Source of the DNA: Clostridia bacterium
Lineage (GTDB): Bacteria; Bacillota; Clostridia; Oscillospirales; Acutalibacteraceae
DNA: 8,914 bases
Direction: 5' to 3'
Assembly: GCA_017559885.1 (NCBI GenBank)
Contig: JAFYQN010000173.1
Coordinates: forward strand, 1 to 8,914
Of this stretch, positions 1 through 5,642 are shown piece by piece; the first letter of the stretch is position 1; each line of letters starts with the position of its first letter. Under the pieces are notes generated by a model. The model did no database searches, had not been told where the DNA came from, and saw only the letters and a program-made list of their open reading frames with translations. The position numbers and the translations under genes are program-made.

Positions 1-1878
1 ATCATAAAACCCGAACTTGATGGCGCAGCGGCAATGATTATTCATATGGACAAAGATTTAAATCCATTTGACGTTGGCGGCAAATATCTTCGCGTAAAGG
101 TATGGGATGATGATACAGTAGTTGAAAAGACTGTAAGCGTAGCAGGTTACAAAACTATATGCAACGTTTTTGTAGAAAACGTAAAACTTTGGTGGCCAAA
201 AACGTTGGGCGAACCACACCTTTATAACTACCAAGTAACCCTTATAGAAAACGAAAAAGAAACATATGTAAAACAGGGTCACTTTGGTTTTAGAACAGTA
301 GAACACGACCAGTCGCCTGCCGACACACAAAAGTTTTACTGTAAGTTTAAAATTAACGGCAAAGAAATATTCTTAAAAGGCGCTAACTGGGTGCCGCTTG
401 ACATTATGACGGGTTGCATCACAGAAGACAAATACCGCAAGGCAATCGCTATGGCGCACGAAGCCAACTTTAACTGCTTGCGCGTTTGGGGCGGCGGCAT
501 TTACGAAAAGGAAATTTTTTACGATATTTGTGACCAAACGGGTATGCTCGTATGGCAAGACTTTCAGTTTGCTTGCGCCGATATTCCCGACGATTTCGAC
601 GGCTTTACCGAGCAGGTAATTGAAGAGGTTGAATACCAAATTTCAAGACTTCAAACCCGCCCAAGTTTCTTTGTAGCGACGGGCGGTAACGAAAAAACGG
701 GTACCTACGGTCAGTTTAAAAGTCGTGGCGACCACCTCGTTTACTACACCATTTGCGGTATGTGTCATCACCTTGACGGCACCCGTCCTTATATGCCGTC
801 TTCTCCTTACACTTTTGGCAGTATCGGTAACGACTTAACATCAGGTGACAGTCACGTCAATAGTTACGAGCCGTCTATCGGTCATGGTCGTTTTAAAGAA
901 TTTCGTGATATATTAGCAGAAAAGGAAGCACCTATGGCTTCTGAAATTGCAATTCAAGGCGCATGCCGAGTTGAATCGCTTAAAAAATACATACCCGAAG
1001 AAAGTTTGTGGCCTGTAAACGAGATTTATAATCTTCACTACACACGCAATCCTTACGACGGCTTTGGTGGCATTCCATTTGTAGACAAGCAAATAACCGC
1101 CGCTAACGAAGCGTTTGGCGAATGTGACTGTCTTACAACGTACGTTAAACATTCTATGGCGCTTCACAGCGAATTTGTTCGTGCCGACAGTGAATTCCAC
1201 CGTTCGCGCAAAGGCAACTGCGGCGGCGCAATGTTTTGGATGTGTTCTGACATTTGGCCAAGCGGTACCTGGGCGCTACTTGACTATTATATGATACCAA
1301 AAGCATCATACTTTGCCGCAAAACGCGCCTTTAAACCCGTAACACCCATTATCACTAAACACAAAGACGGTACTTTTGCATTTGTGGTAAACGACACCCT
1401 AAACGACGTATGCGGAACGCTTAATTTACGCTATATTGATACCAACGGCAACGTTTATTATGAAAAATCAATCGACGTAACCGCCAGCGCTAACGCATCT
1501 ACAAAAGTTATTTGTGTTGACGATATTATTGAGTTTGGTACAAATCGTATACTTGTAGCCGAATTTATTGAAAACGACGATACCACCAAGACCTTCTTCT
1601 TCCCCGATTTGTGGAAAGACGTTGCTTGGTCAGACCCAAAACTACAAGTTTCAATCACGCGCAAGTGTGACAAGTGCGCCACCGTTACAATTACAGCAAC
1701 CTCGGCTTATGCGCGTATGGTAAATATTATCGTGCCCGAATTTAGCGGTACATATATGTCCGACAATTTCTTTGATATGGAAAAAGGTGAAACCCGAGCA
1801 ATCGAAATTAAGGCCGACTCACCCTTTGACACAAAAGACATTACCGTTAAAACTTGGCTTGACGAGTGGGACAGATAG
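1..1878 (+). CDS. Beta-mannosidase, glycoside hydrolase family 2 (N-terminus missing)
   Basis: This enzyme would release terminal beta-D-mannose from mannosides or manno-oligosaccharides by a retaining mechanism; no signal peptide can be judged because the start lies outside the window. The frame is open from base 1 (625 codons visible; family members are usually about 800-850), so roughly 200 N-terminal residues are missing. Visible in order: the end of the sugar-binding and immunoglobulin-like beta domains with a WWP motif (about 193-201), the TIM-barrel entry with KGANWVP (about 376-396) and the RVWGGGIYE signature (about 481-507), then G-G-N-E with the probable acid/base Glu at 691-693, A-S-E-I with the probable nucleophile Glu at 943-945, and the FWMCSDIWP/WALLDYY/KASYFAAKRA block (about 1234-1336) followed by a C-terminal beta domain. 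The acid/base motif is G-G-N-E rather than the usual G-N-N-E. Stop is TAG at 1876-1878. It is co-transcribed with the HAD gene 8 bp downstream. Family is confident; exact substrate is inferred. Confidence 0.93.
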   Translation: MIKPELDGAAAMIIHMDKDLNPFDVGGKYLRVKVWDDDTVVEKTVSVAGYKTICNVFVENVKLWWPKTLGEPHLYNYQVTLIENEKETYVKQGHFGFRTVEHDQSPADTQKFYCKFKINGKEIFLKGANWVPLDIMTGCITEDKYRKAIAMAHEANFNCLRVWGGGIYEKEIFYDICDQTGMLVWQDFQFACADIPDDFDGFTEQVIEEVEYQISRLQTRPSFFVATGGNEKTGTYGQFKSRGDHLVYYTICGMCHHLDGTRPYMPSSPYTFGSIGNDLTSGDSHVNSYEPSIGHGRFKEFRDILAEKEAPMASEIAIQGACRVESLKKYIPEESLWPVNEIYNLHYTRNPYDGFGGIPFVDKQITAANEAFGECDCLTTYVKHSMALHSEFVRADSEFHRSRKGNCGGAMFWMCSDIWPSGTWALLDYYMIPKASYFAAKRAFKPVTPIITKHKDGTFAFVVNDTLNDVCGTLNLRYIDTNGNVYYEKSIDVTASANASTKVICVDDIIEFGTNRILVAEFIENDDTTKTFFFPDLWKDVAWSDPKLQVSITRKCDKCATVTITATSAYARMVNIIVPEFSGTYMSDNFFDMEKGETRAIEIKADSPFDTKDITVKTWLDEWDR

Positions 1879-1881
1879 GAG
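1877..1881 (+). promoter_or_regulatory. Shine-Dalgarno of the HAD gene, overlapping the upstream stop codon
   Basis: AGGAG lies 5 nt before ATG 1887 and shares bases with the TAG stop at 1876-1878. It decides the start: an in-frame ATG at 1866 lies inside the mannosidase gene with no comparable ribosome site. The arrangement suggests translational coupling. Confidence 0.85.
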
Positions 1882-1886
1882 TAATT

Positions 1887-2870
1887 ATGTATATAAATGG
1901 TATTGGTAATCTAACCGCCGAGGAACAAAAATGTCTTATTTCATTAAATTCAAGTGAAAACAATCTTTTTACAAACGGTAAAGACGGTGTAACGGGTGTT
2001 TATTCTACCCTTGATAAAAAATTACAACTTATAGAATTTAGTGACAAGACCCTCACTTACGTAAAATCTTCATCAGGTCACCCTGCGATATACGAACTTA
2101 AAAAGCCCGAGTTTAAAGCGCCGGCACAAGCAGTGCTAATGGACCTTGACGGCACAAGCGTTCACAGTGAAAGCTTTTGGATTTGGATTATTGAACAGGT
2201 TACCGCCTGGATGAGAAACGACAAAAACTTTCACTTTGAAACCGAAGATTTACCTCACGTTTCGGGTTACTCAGTAACCGAGCATCTATCTTACTGCATA
2301 AAAAAATATTCCCCAAAAACCGATATTAAAGATGCAGTAAACAAGTATTTTGAAATTACCGAGTACGAAATGAACGAAATTCTTGAGGGTCGCGGTAAAC
2401 CCGGCGCGTTCACACCGGCGCCTAATCTTAAAGAGTTTTTATATACTCTTAAAGAAAACGACGTAAAAATCGGTCTTGTAACGTCGGGACTTTATCAAAA
2501 AGCATGGCCCGAAATTCTTAACGCTTTTCAAACACTCGGTATGGGCGACCCCGTAGATTTTTATGACGCTATCATAACTGCAGGCACCGCCATACGAAAA
2601 GGTCAATCGGGTACTTTAGGCGAAATTGAGGCAAAACCTCACCCTTGGTTGTATGCCGAAACGGCAATGGCGCTTGGTATTACCGACAAAAGTCGTATAA
2701 TCGGTATTGAGGACTCTGCCGCAGGAGTTATGTCGATACGTCTTTCGGGATTTGCCGCTCTTGGTGTAGCAGGTGGCAATTTAGATCAAAGCGGTATGCT
2801 CCCATTTCTTTACGACAAACGCGAAAACGATGGTCTTTTGTCTTTGCTTCCTACTATATTGGGCAAATAA
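1887..2870 (+). CDS. HAD-superfamily hydrolase, beta-phosphoglucomutase-like, with N-terminal extension
   Basis: Predicted cytosolic HAD (subfamily IA-like) phosphatase or phosphomutase of 327 residues. The motifs are complete: motif I D-L-D-G-T with nucleophile D86 and acid/base D88; a helical cap about 93-180; motif II L-V-T-S-G (T199/S200); motif III lysine K250 in A-K-P-H-P; motif IV G-I-E-D-S-A-A-G with E275/D276 for Mg2+. Known relatives act on sugar phosphates. Being coupled to a beta-mannosidase, a hexose- or mannose-phosphate substrate is an inference only. Residues 1-80 precede motif I, whereas such enzymes normally begin within about 10 residues of it; the extension is not recognised, shows no signal peptide, and carries short hydrophobic/polar alternation compatible with a small beta domain. 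The residues after motif I (S-V-H-S-E) also differ from the usual V/L-x-D-T/S. The start at 1887 is chosen for its AGGAG. Fold is confident, substrate unknown. Confidence 0.9.
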   Translation: MYINGIGNLTAEEQKCLISLNSSENNLFTNGKDGVTGVYSTLDKKLQLIEFSDKTLTYVKSSSGHPAIYELKKPEFKAPAQAVLMDLDGTSVHSESFWIWIIEQVTAWMRNDKNFHFETEDLPHVSGYSVTEHLSYCIKKYSPKTDIKDAVNKYFEITEYEMNEILEGRGKPGAFTPAPNLKEFLYTLKENDVKIGLVTSGLYQKAWPEILNAFQTLGMGDPVDFYDAIITAGTAIRKGQSGTLGEIEAKPHPWLYAETAMALGITDKSRIIGIEDSAAGVMSIRLSGFAALGVAGGNLDQSGMLPFLYDKRENDGLLSLLPTILGK

Positions 2871-2888
2871 CTCTAAATCAATATAAAA

Positions 2889-2925
2889 CAAACCCCCAAG
2901 CAATCCTTGGGGGTTTGAATTTTTT
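2889..2925. terminator. Bidirectional intrinsic terminator between convergent genes
   Basis: A perfect 12-bp stem (2889-2900 with 2906-2917, core CCCCCAAG/CTTGGGGG) closes a 5-nt loop. On the plus strand it is followed by a T run at 2920-2925, ending the mannosidase-HAD transcript. Read from the minus strand it is followed by TTTT then TATAT, so it can also end the antiporter transcript, whose stop codon (2924-2926) is only 6 nt from the stem. Confidence 0.92.
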
Positions 2926-4201
2926 ATTTAATTTTTCTTCTTTCGCTAACTGCGCCTTCTGGGTCGATTTCGCCTGCTTTATGAAGCGCTATCTTAGTAA
3001 GTGCAGGGCCAACGATTTCATAAATAAGTACTGCAAACAAGGTAATATTGGCAACAATAGTGCCATCCTTGCCAAGGTCTGCCGCCTTTATAGCCATGCC
3101 AAGAGCAACACCTGCTTGCGGGAATAGTGTGATACCCAAATACTTCACAATATTTTTATCGCATTTTGATATCTTGGAACTAATTCCTGCACCAAAGTAT
3201 TTACCTACACAACGTGAAACAATATAGATAAGACCAATTGCTACGATTGTAACGTTCTTAAATATTGAAAGTTCAAGTTCGGCGCCCGAAATTACAAAGA
3301 AAAGTATAAAGAGTGGCGCTGTCCAACGGTCAAGTCGGTCCATAAGATTTTCAGAAAAATCACACATATTGCAAAATACGGTACCAAGCATCATACAAAC
3401 GAGCAATGATGAGAATGCTACGTGTACTCCGCAAATTTCAAAACTCATTTTTGAAAGACCAACAGTCGCAAGCACAAATGCTACCGACATAGCAAGACGT
3501 TTTGAACGAGAATGGAAGAACTTTTCACAATATGTGAATATTGCGCCCATAACAAAACCCAAAAGCAATGATAACGCTACTTCTACAACAGGTTCAACAA
3601 CCATAGAAATCGCATCTACCGATCCTTGGCCTATTGCATTTGCTATACCAAACGACACCGAAAAGAGCACCAAACCCACTGCATCGTCAAGCGCTACTAC
3701 AGGGAGCAAAATATCGGTAACGGGGCCTTTTGCTTTATACTGTCGCACTACCATAAGTGTTGCCGCAGGTGCTGTAGCAGACGCTACTGCGCCCAAAACT
3801 ATCGCCGCAGGAAGTGGTAATTTATCGCCAACGATAAAATGCACTCCTATTAACACTGTGTCAACCAAAAGCGTGGTAAATACTGCCTGAAAAATACCAA
3901 TAATGGTTGCCTGTTTACCAATCTTTTTAAGCTGAGCTAAACGGAACTCATTACCAATTGCAAAAGCAATAAAGCCAAGAGCTACTTCGCTAACAAGACC
4001 AAAAGTTTCTTTGTTTGGATAATCTACAAAGCCAAGAGCATTTAGGTTTAAATATCCTCCCAACTTTCCTAAAAAAGATGGTCCTATAAGCACACCGGCA
4101 ATAAGATATGCGGTCACTGCCGGAAGCTTCAATTTTTTAGCAACACGCGAAAGCATAAGTCCCGCAAAAATTGCTATTGACAAGATCAGTATGAAATCCA
4201 C
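2924..4201 (-). CDS. Cation:proton antiporter, CPA2 family (Na+/H+ exchanger domain only)
   Basis: Integral membrane antiporter of 425 residues that would exchange Na+ or K+ for protons. Hydrophobic segments run through the whole chain. Family marks: PAVTAYLIAGVLIGP near the N-terminus (about 27-41), a GNEF-containing helix (about 83-86), the unwound-helix motif S-A-T-A-P-A (141-146), A-L-D-D-A-V-G-L with the paired acidic residues D172/D173, and the conserved C-terminal block PQAGVALGM (about 362-370) with I-Y-E-I-V-G-P-A-L-T-K-I. In characterised CPA2 antiporters such as NapA a paired DD at this place goes with electrogenic Na+/H+ exchange, while Kef-type K+ systems differ; Na+/H+ is therefore favoured but inferred. 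No TrkA-N/RCK domain follows: the chain ends about 20 residues after the last helix. The start is GTG (4201-4199) with GAGGGG upstream; the next Met is at residue 16, inside the first helix. Monocistronic, with its own promoter and terminator. Confidence 0.93.
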   Translation of the reverse strand: MDFILILSIAIFAGLMLSRVAKKLKLPAVTAYLIAGVLIGPSFLGKLGGYLNLNALGFVDYPNKETFGLVSEVALGFIAFAIGNEFRLAQLKKIGKQATIIGIFQAVFTTLLVDTVLIGVHFIVGDKLPLPAAIVLGAVASATAPAATLMVVRQYKAKGPVTDILLPVVALDDAVGLVLFSVSFGIANAIGQGSVDAISMVVEPVVEVALSLLLGFVMGAIFTYCEKFFHSRSKRLAMSVAFVLATVGLSKMSFEICGVHVAFSSLLVCMMLGTVFCNMCDFSENLMDRLDRWTAPLFILFFVISGAELELSIFKNVTIVAIGLIYIVSRCVGKYFGAGISSKISKCDKNIVKYLGITLFPQAGVALGMAIKAADLGKDGTIVANITLFAVLIYEIVGPALTKIALHKAGEIDPEGAVSERRKIK

Positions 4202-4210
4202 AAAAAAAAT

Positions 4211-4216
4211 CCCCTC
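4211..4216 (-). promoter_or_regulatory. Shine-Dalgarno supporting a GTG start
   Basis: On the minus strand GAGGGG sits 9 nt before GTG (4201-4199), separated by A and a run of T. It is the only good ribosome site near the N-terminus, so the GTG start is preferred over the internal Met codon 16. Confidence 0.75.
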
Positions 4217-4243
4217 TTAAACTAAAATTTTCGCACGATAGCA

Positions 4244-4272
4244 AGTATAGCACAACGCACTATTAAAAACAA
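4244..4272 (-). promoter_or_regulatory. Promoter of the antiporter gene, extended -10 type
   Basis: Reading the minus strand: -35 TTGTTT (4272-4267), a 17-nt spacer, and -10 TATACT (4249-4244) preceded by TGC, which gives an extended -10 (TGnTATACT). Transcription would start near 4237, leaving a leader of about 36 nt before the GTG. The weak -35 is offset by the extended -10. Confidence 0.75.
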
Positions 4273-4290
4273 GTTAAAAATTACATAAAT

Positions 4291-4324
4291 TTATGCTAAA
4301 ATCTTTGTAGCAAATTATGCTAAA
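4291..4324. repeat. Two direct copies of TTATGCTAAA upstream of the antiporter promoter
   Basis: The 10-mer is at 4291-4300 and again at 4315-4324, start to start 24 bp, on one face of the helix within about two turns. It lies about 20-50 bp upstream of the -35 on the antiporter side. It could be an operator; being A/T-rich and short, chance is possible. Confidence 0.4.
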
Positions 4325-4329
4325 CAAAC

Positions 4330-4361
4330 TAAACCCTCTGCAATTATATGCAGAGGGTTTA
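4330..4361 (-). terminator. Intrinsic terminator of the 7TM-HTH regulator gene
   Basis: A 13-bp perfect stem (4330-4342 with 4349-4361, core CCCTCTGCA/TGCAGAGGG) closes a 6-nt loop. It begins 10 nt past the regulator stop codon (4374-4372). Read on the minus strand the stem ends in TTTA and continues GTTTGTTTA, a moderate U-tract. The plus-strand side also has a T run (4367-4373), but no plus-strand gene precedes it. Confidence 0.85.
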
Positions 4362-4371
4362 ATTCGTTTTT

Positions 4372-5346
4372 TTATTGTGTTATAAACTTTGCCATTTCTT
4401 TTAGCACTTTGCGTGATGGAACTCCCAATTTACCATATATATTTTTATTGTGGTATTTAAGGGTGTTTTCTTTTATGTTAAGTTCACTTAGAACATCTTT
4501 TGTACCCTTGCCTGCAATATATAAATCGTATATAAGTTTTTCGGTTTGTGTAAGGTTTTCGATTCCTGCCTTAAAAAATTTAATCTCTTCCTTGCTGAAT
4601 TGTGCTTGGTTAGAATTGTCAACATTATCTAAAGTTTTTTCAAGTATTGCTTGCTCACGCGCGTGGGCAATCTTTTTTTCGGCATCTTGAATCATTAAAT
4701 ATGTTCCTATTAAAAACAGTTCGCTTATAATATACGACACCGCCAAAAACTCAAACTCTATAGTTACAAACTGTTCAATTAGCCATACGCATATATTTAC
4801 AAACACAGCGCCAAGCAACATAACAACCTGTGCGGCAGAGGTTAGTTTTTTCTTTATGGTTGCATGTACAACGGCGGCAATCATAACCGCAAAGTATATG
4901 AGCAGATAGAACATATAAGTAATATGTAACGGTCCATAAACCTTATCAAGTACCGATACGCCATTTTCAAAAACAAGTTTTGTCTCGTTTGTATAGTATA
5001 TTTCACTATATCCGGGGCTTGCCGCTATAAAGAAAATCACCATAGCCACGCATACAAGCGGTATCCAAACCCACTTTTTATAGTTAAATTTTGTAGCGTT
5101 AAGTATTATAAGCAACATTGATAATGGCAAAAACACCGAGCCAAAATACGCAATGCGATTTGCAAGTAATGCCTCGTCAAGCGTTTTTGAAATTGAAAGT
5201 ACAAAGTACCCCGCGTTTACAACACTAATACTTGCAAAAAGCACCCAAAACCAAGAAAACTTTTGCTTTATAAAAACACAGTATGCCACAAGACACAAAA
5301 GCGAGCACACCGCCGACAACATATATACAATTGATATAACTGCCAT
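4372..5346 (-). CDS. Membrane-bound transcription regulator: seven-helix sensor region plus LuxR-type HTH
   Basis: A 324-residue protein that appears to join a membrane sensor directly to DNA binding. Residues 1-220 hold about seven hydrophobic helices (about 3-26, 31-53, 69-85, 93-109, 142-163, 171-192, 199-220). The NAGYFVLSISKTLDEALLANR stretch is interrupted here only for naming: it resembles the N-terminal 7TM region of some histidine kinases. A charged linker (about 221-260) leads to a LuxR/GerE-like HTH at 265-315: L-T-Q-T-E-K at its start, recognition helix around K-E-N-T-L-K-Y-H, then the I-Y-x-K-L-G-V close. There is no kinase or receiver domain. The start at 5346 is chosen because ATG follows AGGGAGAG by 4 nt; a longer reading frame to 5418 adds 24 residues encoded by the A5-GTGTGG repeats and has no ribosome site. 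It is divergent from the large surface-protein gene, and its HTH may act on that intergenic region (inference). Ligand unknown. Confidence 0.88.
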   Translation of the reverse strand: MAVISIVYMLSAVCSLLCLVAYCVFIKQKFSWFWVLFASISVVNAGYFVLSISKTLDEALLANRIAYFGSVFLPLSMLLIILNATKFNYKKWVWIPLVCVAMVIFFIAASPGYSEIYYTNETKLVFENGVSVLDKVYGPLHITYMFYLLIYFAVMIAAVVHATIKKKLTSAAQVVMLLGAVFVNICVWLIEQFVTIEFEFLAVSYIISELFLIGTYLMIQDAEKKIAHAREQAILEKTLDNVDNSNQAQFSKEEIKFFKAGIENLTQTEKLIYDLYIAGKGTKDVLSELNIKENTLKYHNKNIYGKLGVPSRKVLKEMAKFITQ

Positions 5347-5350
5347 TTTA

Positions 5351-5358
5351 CTCTCCCT
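5351..5358 (-). promoter_or_regulatory. Shine-Dalgarno fixing the regulator start
   Basis: AGGGAGAG on the minus strand, 4 nt before ATG 5346. It argues against the upstream in-frame ATG at 5418. Confidence 0.85.
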
Positions 5359-5372
5359 ATTTTTTAAAAATA

Positions 5373-5425
5373 CCACACTTTTTCCCACACTTTTTCGCAG
5401 AAAAAGCAAATCCCCCACACTTTTT
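5373..5425 (-). repeat. Three copies of an 11-bp A5-GTGTGG repeat in the regulator leader
   Basis: On the minus strand AAAAAGTGTGG occurs exactly at 5425-5415, 5395-5385 and 5383-5373 (start spacings 30 and 12 bp). All three lie between the predicted regulator promoter and its start codon, so they would be transcribed. They could be protein-binding sites for feedback control, or RNA elements; nothing in the window names the binder. Confidence 0.7.
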
Positions 5426-5440
5426 ATTTTTAAATGTGTG

Positions 5441-5469
5441 ATGACTGTAATTTATGCAAGTAATATAAT
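5441..5469 (+). promoter_or_regulatory. Candidate promoter of the large secreted-protein gene
   Basis: -35 ATGACT (5441-5446), 17-nt spacer, -10 TATAAT (5464-5469): 10 of 12 consensus positions. Transcription would begin near 5476, giving a leader of about 70 nt. The surrounding sequence is very A/T-rich, which raises the chance of a false match. Confidence 0.55.
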
Positions 5470-5481
5470 TATAGTGTAGTA

Positions 5482-5510
5482 ATTATAACATAGTTATGCG
5501 ATTGGGTCAA
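5482..5510 (-). promoter_or_regulatory. Strong sigma-A-type promoter of the 7TM-HTH regulator
   Basis: On the minus strand: -35 TTGACC (5510-5505), 17-nt spacer, -10 TATAAT (5487-5482), preceded by TGT so that an extended -10 is also present. It matches 11 of 12 consensus bases. The start would be near 5475, giving a leader of about 130 nt that contains the three 11-bp repeats. Confidence 0.82.
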
Positions 5511-5528
5511 GTAATTGTGTTTATATTC

Positions 5529-5537
5529 AAAGGGAGG
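5529..5537 (+). promoter_or_regulatory. Strong Shine-Dalgarno of the large secreted protein
   Basis: AAAGGGAGG lies 9 nt before ATG 5547. It is the best ribosome site in the region and fixes the start immediately ahead of a signal peptide. Confidence 0.88.
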
Positions 5538-5546
5538 CAAAATTAA

Positions 5547-5642
5547 ATGAAATGTAAAATTTCAAAAAAAATCTTAAGCATGCTTTTAGCGGTTATGATT
5601 ATTATTGGCACAGTACCAATGTCTGTTTTAACCGTGTTTGCA
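5547..5642 (+). other. Signal peptide of the large secreted protein
   Basis: Residues 1-32: lysines at 2, 4, 7 and 8, a hydrophobic core from about I9 to V30, and a small-residue end V-F-A before A33-H34. Cleavage after A32 or A33 would place the first C-P-D-C (C36) at the mature N-terminus. A Cys at position 3 is not in a lipobox, so this is a Sec signal rather than a lipoprotein. Confidence 0.88.

Noticed and set aside
1866..1886. Upstream in-frame ATG for the HAD protein
   Set aside because: It lies within the mannosidase gene and lacks a Shine-Dalgarno, while ATG 1887 has AGGAG at good spacing.
3369..3890. A plus-strand frame of 173 codons opposite the antiporter
   Set aside because: It is the antisense of a well-conserved membrane protein, with Thr/Ser/Ala-rich low-complexity content and no ribosome site.
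5381..5390. A DnaA-box-like sequence (TTTCCCACA) that might suggest a replication origin
   Set aside because: It has a mismatch at a conserved position and there is no cluster of boxes and no dnaA or dnaN nearby. The repeats are better described as A5-GTGTGG.
5347..5418. Extended N-terminus of the 7TM-HTH regulator from ATG 5418
   Set aside because: The extra 24 residues come from the leader repeats, are basic and unlike a sensor N-terminus, and the ATG at 5346 has a strong AGGGAGAG.
5373..5425. A short CRISPR-like array
   Set aside because: The repeats are only 11 bp with unequal spacings of 12 and 30 bp, and there are no cas genes.
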